Shown here piece by piece: positions 12,710-23,682 of a stretch of 64,000 nucleotides of DNA (within the stretch, counting starts at the first letter, position 1; each line of letters begins with the position of its first letter). The stretch is from Lytechinus variegatus. Its lineage: Eukaryota > Echinodermata > Echinoidea > Temnopleuroida > Toxopneustidae. The stretch spans positions 37,590,922-37,654,921 of the forward strand of contig NC_054743.1 in assembly GCF_018143015.1 (NCBI RefSeq), written 5' to 3'. The notes below the pieces were generated by a model. The model had not been told where the DNA came from. It made no database searches and saw only the letters and a list, made by a program, of their open reading frames with translations. A program made the position numbers and the translations under genes.

Positions 12710-15700
12710 TAGTCTGGTCAGTTAGCGTCAAAAATGCCCTACTTGTGGACACGGTGGACAAAAGCATGATTTTTTCTCCAGACCTTTGTTTATGTATAAG
12801 AATTAAGAATGGGGTATGCTCCAAAAAATCTGGCTGCAGGAACAGTGAAAAAATGGGTGAAAATGTCAGAATTTATGAGTTCCGATTTTTCTGATATATA
12901 GACTAGCGCTAGTGCAAAACTCAATAGCAGTGCATTATTTTGCATTGGATTAGTTCTTGAATTCAGACCCTTTTGAACAGATCTTCTGTTTGTCCTCGCA
13001 TCTCAATGCACCAAATATCTGAATGAAGATGCTAACCAAGCCAAAGGGTGACGGTGGAGGGGGTTGAATGTTGGTGTGTGTGTACATATTTTGGTCTTGG
13101 GGTAAAGGTGTGCAAGACACATATGTTTGCATGTGTTGGAAATTGTGTTGCCATGGTAACAGTGTATTATTGTAAAAATAAGGTAAAAATCTTGCAGTTA
13201 GAACCACTTCCTCTGTTTTTAACCGATTCTCATGAAATTTGGCACACACATTGGTCTTGAGGTGAAGATGTCTAAGACACACTTTTGTGTGTCTTTCAGA
13301 AATCTTGTTGCCATGGTAACAACATATTATCTGGTGAAAATTGTGAAAAACCTTACAATTCAAACTGTTTCATCAGTTTTCAATCAATTTTCATGAAATT
13401 TGGCACACACATTGGTATTGAAGTAAAGATGTACAAGGCACTTTTTGTGTGTGTTTCCAAAATTGTGTTGCCATGGGAACAACATATTATATGGCAAAAT
13501 TTAGGTAAACTTGCAATTTGAACTACTTCATCAGTTTTTTTGTTGTTGTTGTTTTGAACCAATTCTCATGAAATAATTATGGCTCACACATTGGCCTTGA
13601 GGTAAAGATGTGCAAGAACCTTTTGTCAGAGAGTGCATTGCCTTGGTAACCACATTTAGCCAGAAATATGGGGAAAACTCATTGTGGATCAGTCTACTTC
13701 TCAGTTTTCAGCCTGTGCTCATAAAAATTGACACAAATATTCATTTTGGGTAAAGATTCATATTCAGTATTAAAAGGGAATCAAGCCTTGGTCATAATGT
13801 TGTGTGCATGGAAAAGGAGAAAAATAAGAATGGTGAAAGTTTTAAAGAAATCGGACAAGCAAAATATAGTTATGGCTGCTTTAAAATTAAGATCCCTAAG
13901 GCTACTAGTATGTAGAATTCAAATTGGCAACTGGGTAAGTAAATTATGACAAGGGGTGGGGCGGCAAGGACAACTTTCCCATAAGACTAGCAGTTATCAG
14001 GATTTTTGGTTTTCTCCTAAATCCCTATTCCATTGGGGCCGTAATATAAACCCGGTAGTATGTTTTATGTCCTCATGAAAGAAAGATATAATTTGAAGTA
14101 AAACTTTTGAAAAAAGAAATTTTAGCTAATTAATTATTCCAGTACATGGAAGAGTGGTCCTTGCCTTCTTAAATCACTGTGACATCACATATGCGGTCAA
14201 TTTGAAGTCTTCATGGGTATAGTGATTACCGATGTTTATAACTTTAATATGTTCACAACTTTGTTATGGTTTGTCCGATATTGTTCAAACTTTGACCTAT
14301 AAACTTGTCTGATTTTTCATTTTCCTCTAAAAACAAGTGTTTATTTGGGTTTGATTCCCCTTTATAACGTCATATAATAGCGCAGGGTATTAATCACCTT
14401 CAATAATATTTATAGGCTTTTTTTTGGGGGGGGAGAAGGTCCTTAAAAACTGACAACATAAAAATATAGAAGGTTAAAGGCCATGACCATGAGGAACTTA
14501 AACACTCTTAAAAAAACACCCCTTACATTTTTTATTTGGGGGGGGGGCTTTAGAAAATTGCCACATAAAGATTAAAATTAAATTATAACGACTAGGAACT
14601 TAACCCCCCCCCCAAAAAAAAGGGAAATCCTTTACACTTCAGCATATTAATTTAAAGCCTTAAACATTCTGATTTGAAAAAAAAGTTTCCGGTGTCCAAT
14701 TAATCAATGATTTATTTGAAGCATGAAGCAGGGGCTGTGTCACAGAAATATACTGAAAAAATCAAATGAAAGAAAATATAAGGCTAAAATCTATTGTGCA
14801 CATAGGTATATTTTTGATATGGTATGTTACTGAGTCATGGATTTGCAAGTGAATTTCTAAAACAAGTGCAGATATTTTTGTATATATTTCTATTTCTATA
14901 ATAATTAGTTGCATGATTAAAGGTACACTTTAAAATATGTCAGAAAAAATATACTTAGAGAGAGACAGGAAACAGAAGGAGATGGCATGGTGAAGCTCAA
15001 AATCAAGAGTGATGTGAAAGTTAAAAAGAAAGAGTAGGAACGGAATATGAATAAAAGACTGAGTAGGAGAATATAAATAAACAATGGTTAACTGGGTACT
15101 GTAAACAATTTTTTTATCAAATCAGAATGCATTAAGCTTCAAATGAATGGTCTGAAGTGCAAAGGACTCTTACCTTTGAAGGGGGGGGGGGGATTTTCTG
15201 CTAAAAAGTATTATCAGCCCCCTATTTTTTCGGGGGGGGGGGGGTTAGTTCCTAGTCATAATCCTTTAACTGTAATTTTATTGAGGTAATTTTCTAAAGA
15301 CCCACCCCCCCAAAAAAAGAGTAATGTCTAGCTTTAAAAATGCATTGAACCCTGAGGGACAAAGGTGTAGACTGGTTTGAGCATGGGGAAGTAGAACTAA
15401 AAGTGGTATGGGGAGGGGTGCACATCTTGGGGAGGTGGAACTAAGGTTTGGAAAATCAGCTGTTGAAAGTAGAAGGGGTACACATTTTGTTTTGCTTGCC
15501 AGTGTTGGAACTCCTCTGCTTCAGCAGAAGGTTTCATATTCACCCAGTGTACCTCCAGCCTATATGCCCTTAAGGGGATGCGTTTTTTAAGAGTGTTTAT
15601 CATTTTTATGTTTCTAATGGCCACTGCCTTTAACCTTCTTTGATGTCAGATTTAAAGGACTAATCCTGCCCCTTCCCCCAAACCCAGAAATATTAATGAA

Positions 15701-16784
15701 GGTGATTAATACCCCACATTTTAATGCAGAGAAGACATTTAGAATTTAATATGAATCTTTACCCTGAGATGAATATTTCTTCCAATTTTTATGAGCACTG
15801 ACTAAAAACAGGGGAAGAAGTTTGATCCACAAGTTTTCCTACATTTCTGGCTATCATATGTGGCTACCCTGGTAATGCACTCTCTGACAAATGCAAAAAA
15901 AAGGTTCTTGCACATCTTTACCCCAAGGCCAATGTGTGAGCCAAATTTCACGAGAATTGGTTCAAAAATGATGAAGTAGTTCAAATTGCAAGTTTTTAAC
16001 CTAAATTTTGCCATATTATATTTTGTTACCATGACAACACAGTTTCTGAAACACACACAAAAAGTGCCTAGTACATCTTTACTTCAATACCAATGTGTGT
16101 GCCAAATTTCATTAGAATTGATTGAAAACTGATGAAGCAGTTTGAATTGTAAGATTTTTTCACAATTTTCACCAGATAATATGTTGTTACCATGGCAACA
16201 AGATTTCTGAAAGACACAAAAGTGTGTCTTAGACATCTTCACCTCAAGACCAATGTGTGTGCCAAATTTCATGAGAATCGGTTAAAAACAGAGGAAGTGG
16301 TTCTAACTGCAAGATTTTTACCTTACTTTTGCAATAATACACTGTTACCATGGCAACACAATTTCCAACACATGCAAAAAATGCGTCTTGCACACCTTTA
16401 CCCCAAGACCAAAATATGTACACACACACCAACATTCAACCCCCTCCACCGTCACCCTTCGGCTTTGTTAGCATCTTCATTCAGATATTTGGTGCATTGA
16501 GATGCGAGGACAAACAGAAGATCTGTTCAAAAAGGGTCTGAATTTAAGAACTAATCCAATGCAAATTAATGCACTGCTATTGAGTTTTGCACTAGCGCTA
16601 GTCTATATATCAGACAAATCTGAACTCATAAATTCTGACATTTTCACCCATTTTTTCACTGTTCCTGCAGCCAGATTTTTTGGAGCATACCCCATTCTTA
16701 ATTCTTATACATAAACAAAGGTCTGGAGAAAAAATCATGCTTTTGTCCACCGTGTCCACATAATTCCGCTAACTGACCAGACTA
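12710..16784. mobile_element. 4.1-kb inverted-repeat element with arms of about 1 kb
   Basis: Ends TAGTCTGGTCAGTTAGCG and CGCTAACTGACCAGACTA, flanked on both sides by TAG (possible 3-bp target duplication). The arms (about 12710-13770 and 15735-16784) are near-mirror copies over more than 1 kb. Each arm has diverged tandem units of about 160 bp marked by TTGCCATGGTAAC (left arm near 13148, 13308, 13468, 13638). The centre holds a nested MITE (13770-14364) and several G or C runs. No transposase reading frame is seen, so it is non-autonomous. Apparent small proteins on both strands are shadows of the tandem units. Confidence 0.75.
13770..14364. mobile_element. Nested MITE, ends TAAAAGGGAATCAAGCC / GGTTTGATTCCCCTTTA
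   Basis: Inverted ends with long, weaker internal complementarity, inserted at the inner end of the left arm of the 12710-16784 element. Its ends resemble those of the TTAAAGGGGAATGAAACC element at 22095-22686, so the two may be related. Confidence 0.55.
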
Positions 16785-16964
16785 TAGGTCCTAGTTTTAA
16801 ATCGGAAGTGGAATTCAAATTACAATTGAATTTGAAGTCAGGGGGTCTCCAAAGCCTGATTTTCTTTCGAGAACTCCTGGTAAGTTAACCCATGACGTAA
16901 GTCAATATTGGCGTAGAAATGAACCTCTTTTTTCAGCTGTAAACTCTGTATAATTGTATTAGGG

Positions 16965-17163
16965 GCTGGACCGCTCGACCGCGACTCGTTGACTTGGCGT
17001 TGGCAGTGACGGCGAGCTCGATGTCCGGCCCGCAGGCCCGGCCGCGAGCCGGCCGGCGCCGGCGGGAAGTGGCCGCTGTCGTCGAGGTGTGGCGGCGGCT
17101 GTTTGATGTTTGATTTAATTTGTATTATGAAACTTTGTCTTGGTGCAGATAATTCAGGTTGAG
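16965..17163 (+). other. DNAJC28: Probable non-coding first exon of DNAJC28 (GC-rich)
   Basis: An island of GC- and CpG-rich sequence (about 16965-17110) in AT-rich DNA, followed by a strong donor (TTGAG then GTAAGG, GT at 17164). It would join to the acceptor TTTTGCAG just before 17964. This would be the 5' UTR exon and core promoter area; the left end is a guess. Confidence 0.4.
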
Positions 17164-17190
17164 GTAAGGGTCACGACTATGCCGTTACAG

Positions 17191-17540
17191 TTAAAGGTCA
17201 AGTCCACCTCAGAAAAATGAAGATTAACAGATTCAGAGAAAAATCAGCAAAGACCAAAGACAAGTATTGCTGAAAATTTCATCAAAATCGGATGTAAAAT
17301 AAGTTATGACATTTTGAAGTTTCGCTTATTTTTAACAAAATACTTATATGAACGAGCCAGTTACATCCAGATGAGAGAGTTGATGATGTCACTCACTATT
17401 TCTTTTTTTTTTTTTATTTCAATCATAAAATTTTTACAAATTTGATGATTAGGACCTCCTTGCCTGAAGCACAAAATGTTAAAAATTGAATTCCACGTGT
17501 TCAGGGAGGAATGAAACTTCATCATGTTCATTTCACATGC
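17191..17540 (+). mobile_element. MITE fragment, TTAAAGGTCAAGTCCACC family, in the 5' UTR intron of DNAJC28
   Basis: Begins TTAAAGGTCAAGTCCACCTC and shares the block ATCGGATGTAAAATAAG and the later GGAGGAATGAAACTTCAT with the other copies. The right arm is missing. Confidence 0.6.
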
Positions 17541-17996
17541 CGGGTGTGACTGTGTCCCCCATTCACATGTCTACTCTTAATTATTAAGATGAGTCTAGCT
17601 TTGAGTCCAAAACAAATAGCTTAGAAGTTCGAATTTAGATTTAGAATTGGCTGTGTGTAATGTGGAACCCCGAAATATATGACACTGTTCCTGAATGGAA
17701 CAAGAACTGTACTAAGGTCAGTTGTGAATTTTAATTCACTTGCAAGTTGCAGCTAATTTCCAATCTTAAAAATGTGTAGAATAGTACATATTAATTGATT
17801 TTAATTTTTATTCTGAGCCATATTTCTCTGTGAAAAATGAATGTTGAATTTGAAAACATTGATGATTTGAAGCTTGGAAATGATGTTAAATATGATTGTT
17901 AATTTGTAAGTAATTGTTAAAAGTAAAAGAAAAATATTCAGCTATTTTCCCTTTCTTTTGCAGGATCAAAGTGAATGGACCACACCTGATATCAAG

Positions 17997-19205
17997 ATGG
18001 CTAGTCCTCTGCTGCATTGTCACAGGAGGAGGCTTCTGTATCAGATGTGGTCAGGGATCAGCTCCTTTCACACAAGCTCTCCTTACCTTGGTTACAAGAT
18101 CAGCAAGAATGTTAGAGACTGCTACCAGCTCCTCAACGTGTCTGAGGAAAGTAGTATGGTAGAGATCAAAGAGGCGTACTTCAAACTTGCCAAGGTATAC
18201 CATCCTGATAGCAAAAGCAGACAGGCCGATGGGAACAAGTTCACCCAGATCCAGCAAGCCTACAGCACCATTTGCCTTCATGTGGAAAAGATGGAAAAGC
18301 AAGGTAGACGGGAGGGATTAGAGGATGAACTATCACAGGAGGATGATGATGATGAGTGTGAATTTGACATCAAACATACAGTTCCTCAACATAGACAGTA
18401 TCTGGAGTATGAGGGAATAGGGTTCGGCACACCTAGTCAGCGACAGAAGCAATATCAGAAATATCGTGCTATGAAAGCATCGGATGCCGTAAGCACTCAC
18501 AGGATATATAAGATTGCTGTGACCGATGAGAAAGGCTTGGTGTTGAAGGATAAGAAAGCTGCAAGGAAGATAAGAACAACAAATGTCATTGAAAGGCTTG
18601 TAGAGGATTTGATCCAAGACTCCATGGCTAAAGGCGAGTTTGATGATCTGCCAGGTATGGGGAAACCCCTGCCACCCAAAACGGCCTATTGCCCTTATGT
18701 GGATGCTGCCACACACAACCTGAACGAGGTTCTCGTCAACAATGGTTACGCCCCCGAATGGATTCAACTAGAAAAGGACATACGGAACATGCTTACTGAG
18801 GCCAAGAATACCCTTTTGCATGAACGTCTGAAGCTTGGTGCAGAACCTCTGAATGACTACAATGTAAGCAAATGGGCGGATCTGCAATTTGAGTTCAGTG
18901 AGAAAGTTAAACAGATCAACAGAAGAGTGAATGATTTTAACCTGATTGTTCCCATTATCAAACTCCAAAAAGTTCACATCCAGCCTGAGAAGGAGATTGC
19001 AAAAGTTTTGGATGAATACTCTAAAATAGATCAGAGAGAATCCATTATCAGAAGTAATTCAAACGAGAGTCGGGAAGCAGTTGTTGAAGATGAAGTAGCA
19101 TTGATGGTATCCAGACTGTTCCAAAGCATGTCTGCCTTTATGACAAGGCTCTCCAATGCTTTCTTTGCAAGAGAAGATAGTAGAGCGAGGGAAAGACTCA
19201 GATGA
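17997..19205 (+). CDS. DNAJC28: DNAJC28-like J-domain protein, mitochondrial type
   Basis: 402-residue protein in one uninterrupted coding exon, as I recall for vertebrate DNAJC28. The chosen ATG follows AAG (A at -3, G at +4) and is the first in frame after the acceptor at 17963. Residues 1-35 are basic and lack acids (MASPLLHCHRRRLLYQMWSG), as in a mitochondrial presequence. Residues about 42-92 are a J domain with the Hsp70-stimulating HPD triad at 69-71 and the YxLLNV start typical of J domains. A short acidic run (DDDDE, 116-120) follows. Residues about 195-270 match the conserved DUF1992 domain (IERLVEDLIQDSMAKGEFDD, then LPGMGKPL). The C-terminal part is helical and charged and ends LR before TGA. 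The family probably acts as an Hsp70 co-chaperone, but its clients are poorly known. Confidence 0.93.
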   Translation: MASPLLHCHRRRLLYQMWSGISSFHTSSPYLGYKISKNVRDCYQLLNVSEESSMVEIKEAYFKLAKVYHPDSKSRQADGNKFTQIQQAYSTICLHVEKMEKQGRREGLEDELSQEDDDDECEFDIKHTVPQHRQYLEYEGIGFGTPSQRQKQYQKYRAMKASDAVSTHRIYKIAVTDEKGLVLKDKKAARKIRTTNVIERLVEDLIQDSMAKGEFDDLPGMGKPLPPKTAYCPYVDAATHNLNEVLVNNGYAPEWIQLEKDIRNMLTEAKNTLLHERLKLGAEPLNDYNVSKWADLQFEFSEKVKQINRRVNDFNLIVPIIKLQKVHIQPEKEIAKVLDEYSKIDQRESIIRSNSNESREAVVEDEVALMVSRLFQSMSAFMTRLSNAFFAREDSRARERLR

Positions 19206-20119
19206 AATTATATTTAAATAACTGACAATATCAAAATATTATTAACCATGATTAAACATGAATTGACAAATTTAATACCAACATCTGCTTCATACATGGG
19301 TCTTGATGATTATAACCTTTTGTAAATGGTTCACAATTGAGCTTACCGGTAAATTACTGTTCACTTTGTCATGGGCGTTAAAAAGTCTGCCTTTTGACCT
19401 TAATTGATAATGTGTAGCACTTGGTATGTTCAATTTAAGCAACCCTCAGAACATAGTTTGGCAACTTACATTATTGCAACATTATGATGAAAAAATCTTG
19501 GCTATGTGGGTTTCTCCTGTTTCATGAACTATGCGTTTTAACCATGTGGGATATTATCATGCTTTGAAACTGTGAAACCCATGAGCTATTGATTACAATG
19601 TACATGTGTAAAAGTTAGTTTTGCTTTTATCAATTGTGCTTTTCTGTGCAGGAGATGTTCACATACTTCTGACAGTAACATTTTTAAGCAAAATGAAATT
19701 AACTTTTGACCACATTATATCTTACCTTTATGAATACCGATCTACTCGTACATGTAAGAGTATGATATATATTTCCAAAAGTTAAAAAAGGAGAAAAATA
19801 GGAAGAAAAATGAAGAGAGGTATGCTACCTGTTTATTAAGACATTTTTTTTTATATCTTGCGCCTTTATCAAATTAACCTGGCACTGCCTCTGGCCAACA
19901 CTAGCCCAGCATACCTGCAATATGTAACTCTGTTAAATTGTCACCAAGGTTCACAGTTGAACTGTATCCCATTGGATTAGATCAGGATAGATGTAGTTTG
20001 TAGGATTGTCAGTGACTGAATTGATGCACTGTGAAGGGGTAGAAAGTAGCCCATTTACCAACGGTGTTGGTCTCTTATTACTGTATGTTACAAGTAGCTT
20101 GTCTACAAATAACCCTTTT
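19206..20119 (+). other. DNAJC28 3' flank / 3' UTR
   Basis: AT-rich non-coding sequence. ATTAAA occurs near 19252 and AATAAA near 20144, either of which could direct polyadenylation; the sequence alone does not decide. No other feature is seen. Confidence 0.4.
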
Positions 20120-20425
20120 GAAATGACTATCGATAATACAGAGAATAAATCAGTCTATAATTTTATTTGTAAAGAGAAACTAAAATGTTTTTAAGAAGAA
20201 AAAACTTTTTCTGCTTCTTGGTATATGGTATTCATACGTACCAGTGGCATACATAGGCCTACATATTGAGTAGTGATTTAACATGTTATCATTCAAGTGG
20301 GCATATATTACAAGACTACGTACACTGCTCAGAATGTTGCTATATGAGTAGGATTAGGAACCTGGCAAAATTTGAATTCTCGAGGACTTGGTACTATAAG
20401 GCTGCTGGCACATATTTGCTTTAAT
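20120..20425 (+). repeat. Dispersed repeat shared with 60570-60840
   Basis: Starts around GATAATACAGAGAATAAAT and shares several blocks in the same order with 60570-60840: AGAGAATAAAT, ATTGAGTAGT, CATGTTATCATTCAA and a final TGCTTTAA. Not coding. It lies downstream of DNAJC28, and the other copy lies downstream of FAAH. Confidence 0.6.
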
Positions 20426-20915
20426 AAATTTCACCCCCCCCCTGAAAAAAACAGAAGTTGTTTGGATTTTATCCCCGGGGGCCACTTCCATTGACGAGTG
20501 GATAACATGCGCGACTGTGAGGTCTCAAAAAATACCCTAAACCCCTATTTTCCATATTCTGAAAATGCACCTTTTAACATACATTGGAAACAAAACGTTA
20601 CTCTTAGCCAAGCGTTCCCTGTATTGACCCCCTAAACAAGTACAGCGATATTCTTATATGTCTCGGACGTTGGGTTGGTTTTACCTTTACCAACATCATT
20701 GGGTTAAGTAGGCCTACAGCCCCACCTCCCACATCTTGCGCAAATCATACTCTAAACACGCAGTGATGATTCTTGGGGCAGAAAGTACATCCTTTATGAA
20801 ACATTTTAGTCTTAATTTTTACACCCTCGTAAATTTGACCCTAAACACATAGGCCCGTATTCTGATACGTTTAATTTAACCCTATTAACCCTATTACCCT
20901 ATAAAGTTAACCCTT

Positions 20916-21070
20916 GGGCCTGTTGCATAAAACTTTTTACCTGAGAAAACTCTGGTAAAAACTGAAAACTAAGGTTAGTCTGATTTCTCCCATTGACTTT
21001 AACACAGGGCAAAAACTCTGGTAAACACAACCTGAGTTTTTTCAGGTAAAAAGTTTTATGCAACGGGCCC
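20916..21070. mobile_element. 155-bp palindromic MITE, ends GGGCC(T/C)GTTGCATAAAAC
   Basis: Left GGGCCTGTTGCATAAAACTT is mirrored by right AAGTTTTATGCAACGGGCCC, and the inner part continues the palindrome (TTTTTACCTGAG / CTCAGG-like). A Harbinger-type MITE is the likeliest reading, from the GGGCCCGTTGCA termini seen also at 63368-63511. Confidence 0.65.
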
Positions 21071-21297
21071 CAGGTTTAACAAAACCTCCTCTAAACCTCA
21101 CCTCTGGTCTAAGTGTAGTTTAATTATTTTGGTATTCTGATAGCCAGGTTTAGCTAAACCTGTGTTTTAAATTTTAACCCTGGGTTAAATGCCCTGCCCC
21201 CGGGCGGGCCCCACCCCTTAGTTTTACCATGGAGACGTAGTCTGCTTTTACTGCACATGCTCAGTGTGCACTCTGTCTACCTAAACATCACTGTAAA

Positions 21298-21591
21298 ATG
21301 GCCACTCCCGCAAGAAATAGAACGGCCAACTGGTCCTGTGAAGAGAAGAACCTCTTAATCCAGCTGATCCAGGACCAGTTGGACCACATGGAATGCAAGA
21401 AGAACGATTATGATTCTCTGACAGCAAAAAATGGCTCATGGGTGCATATCTTGGAGCAATTTCACGCTAGATTTGGAAACGTTAGAGACTTAAAATCGAT
21501 AAAAGACCAATGGAAAAGAATGAAACTGACCGCGAAACGAGAGTGGAGTGACCACAAGAAGGAGATACCCTTTTTTTCATTATTTCAATGA
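21298..21591 (+). pseudogene. Myb/SANT-like DNA-binding protein fragment from a Harbinger-type transposon
   Basis: 97 codons starting MATPARNRTANW. Residues about 10-85 resemble the Myb/SANT-like domain (zeste type, Myb_DNA-bind_5) of the second protein of Harbinger transposons: spaced tryptophans (W13, W48, W67), an NxxW helix, and KDQWKRMKLTAKREW near the end. The reading frame then runs into unrelated sequence of the host element (PFFSLFQ), so the protein is cut after its DNA-binding domain. No DDE transposase lies nearby. The GGCCCGTATTCTGAT motif at about 20852 may be the left end of the source transposon. Confidence 0.6.
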
Positions 21592-22094
21592 TTTTGACAC
21601 CCTTTTTACGTCACGTACGTAACGTGCCCTATCTTGAAAGAGACATCCTTTTTATGTGTTTTTTTGGTCGCGCATGGTATCCACTCGTCAATGTAAGTGC
21701 CCCCCCCCCTGGAATTTATCCTACTGTCAAATTGATAGTCAGATGAATAAAAATTAGCTTTATATTTTCCAGCCAAGAATAAATTAGAAATATGTATTTT
21801 CTCGGCGTAAACAAACTGAATTTGTCAAGTGATCGCTGGAGGGAATACACCCTGAAAATATGAAAATAATTTGATTTAATAATTAAGACAACCAGTACCT
21901 GTATGACAGTTTGAAGAAAACTCGGGTAATAACTGCTACAGTTTTTTTTTCAACCGTATTTTATTTCGTTTACTTGTATAATTTAGAGTTATATTTATTC
22001 AAATTATCTTACTAGAGCATGTGCATGAAATATGGCTTTGGGTAATACTGACTGAATACCTATTCATAAGCCCCAGAGGTTGCAGACCAATTTG

Positions 22095-22686
22095 TTAAAG
22101 GGGAATGAAACCTTTGGAACAAATAGGCTTGTGTAGAAAAAGAAAAATCAAAGAATAAGAATAAAGAAAGTTTGAGAAAAATCGGACAATAAATGAGAAA
22201 GTTATGAGCATTTAAATATTGCAATCACTCATGCTATGGAGATCCTCCCATTGGCAATGCGACAAGGATGTGTGATGTCACTGATGAACAACTTTCCTTT
22301 TGGTGGACTATAAAATACCCTTAAAATGTCTCTTTTTGCTTTTTCTTATGATGATACAAACTCTTAATCCATGATGTATTTAAAAAAATATGTATTACAT
22401 GCCCTCATATAGAAAGAACACATGATCTCTGGATAGATGTGATAAAAGAGGCAATTCAAGTGAAATATATACTAAAGTAATGGGGAGAGTTGTTCATCAG
22501 TGACATCACACGTCCTTGTCGCATTGCCAATAGTAGGATCTCCATAGCATTAGTGATTGCAATATTTAAATGCTCATAACTTTCTCATTTATTGTCCGAT
22601 TTTTCTCAAACTTTTGTTGATCTGTTTCTTTGATTTTTCTGTTTTTACACAAGCTATCTTGTTCCAATGGTTTCATTCTCCTTTAA
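22095..22686. mobile_element. 592-bp palindromic MITE, ends TTAAAGGGGAATGAAACC
   Basis: Left TTAAAGGGGAATGAAACC is mirrored by GGTTTCATTCTCCTTTAA. Both arms share inner blocks such as ATCGGACAATAAATGAGAAA and GATCTCCATAGCAT in opposite orientation. Ends lie in TTAA. Non-coding, between DNAJC28 and FAAH. Confidence 0.75.
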
Positions 22687-23460
22687 TTTGTGCCATTATC
22701 AAAGATAGCCCGAGAAGTTGGTAACCCTTTTCTATTTAGGAGTAAAAAGCACATATGTCTGGCAATGTCTTTATATACTGTACTTATTATTTAAGATATA
22801 AAAATCAAATAATGAAAACAAAAATGTGCAATCACTTTAATGTTGAGAGGGATATACTTTTGTATAATAATATTATAAGATACATTTTAACATAAATCTA
22901 TCAAGCATATGCTTTCAGCTTTGTATACATTGTAATAGATTAGCTGGAGTGTTTGAGAGAGATAGATGAGAAAGAGAAAGAGAGAAAAGGGGAGAGACAT
23001 GGAGAGAGATTTTTTTTTGGGGGGGGGGGGTGAGGAAGAGGGGGAGGGAGGAAGTTTGACACTGCCATTACAGTGGACATGATGCCATGGGTGTCGATCA
23101 GTGTTGGTGGTGGGGGACATACGACTGACACATTTTGTTCTCTGAGCCTGAGGGGTTTTTTTTTGTTTGGGGAAGAGGGAGATCAGTGCTCAATGGCATG
23201 ATAAGTCTAAATTTTTAAGGGCTAGACATGATTAGATTAGATTAATTATAGACATGGCATGGCAAATAAGAAATTATTTAGAGGGTGAAAATTATTAAAT
23301 GATAAAAAAGGATAAATAATTAGAAATTCATTAAAGGCCGATAAAATTCATTAAAAATAGCAACTGCGAAAGAGCTGAACAAGCGAGCAAGAATTTTCAT
23401 CCTTTCAACACAAAATTTATATTTTTCGGATAGATTTTTACAAGACATTTAAAGATATAT
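22687..23460. other. Upstream flank of FAAH, with a GA-rich low-complexity tract
   Basis: Mostly AT-rich. A purine tract (about 22950-23050) of GAGA and GAAAGAGA units ends in a T run and a G run. Nothing gene-like is seen. Confidence 0.45.
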
Positions 23461-23682
23461 CATACTCGCCCTGCTTCTATTCCATGGCCGCCTCGATCCT
23501 CTCCTCCGCCTCGAGCGCGAGCAAGGCCTTCGCTCATCAAGCTTCTAAAAAAATCCGGAAAGAGGTTGTCATTTCGCGAGAGCTAGCTAGCTACTACTAC
23601 TAGTAGTACTGGTACTAGTATATTATACTAGACGAAATTGGAGAGGTCGACTCGTCGAGGAATGTAAACTTGAACAATTCTG
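23461..23682 (+). promoter_or_regulatory. FAAH: Probable FAAH promoter and 5' UTR
   Basis: A short CpG-bearing stretch (23465-23545) directly upstream of the FAAH start is followed by AGCTAGCTAGCTACTACTAC and a palindromic ACTAGTAGTACTGGTACTAG. I see no clear TATA box. The call rests on position and base composition only. Confidence 0.3.

Larger units (their letters stand above)
20464..21721. mobile_element. 1.26-kb inverted-repeat element, ends GACGAGTGGATA(A/C)CATGCGCGAC
   Basis: The left end (GGATTTTATCCCCGGGGGCC, then CATTGACGAGTGGATAACAT) is mirrored at the right end (ATGGTATCCACTCGTCAATG, then a C run and GGAATTTATCC). It contains two other insertions: the Harbinger-like segment from about 20852 and a 155-bp palindrome within that. 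Confidence 0.7.

Noticed and set aside
12950-13562. Overlapping open frames on both strands, and their mirror images at 15802-16541
   Set aside because: They come from tandem units in the arms of the inverted-repeat element and show no protein family.
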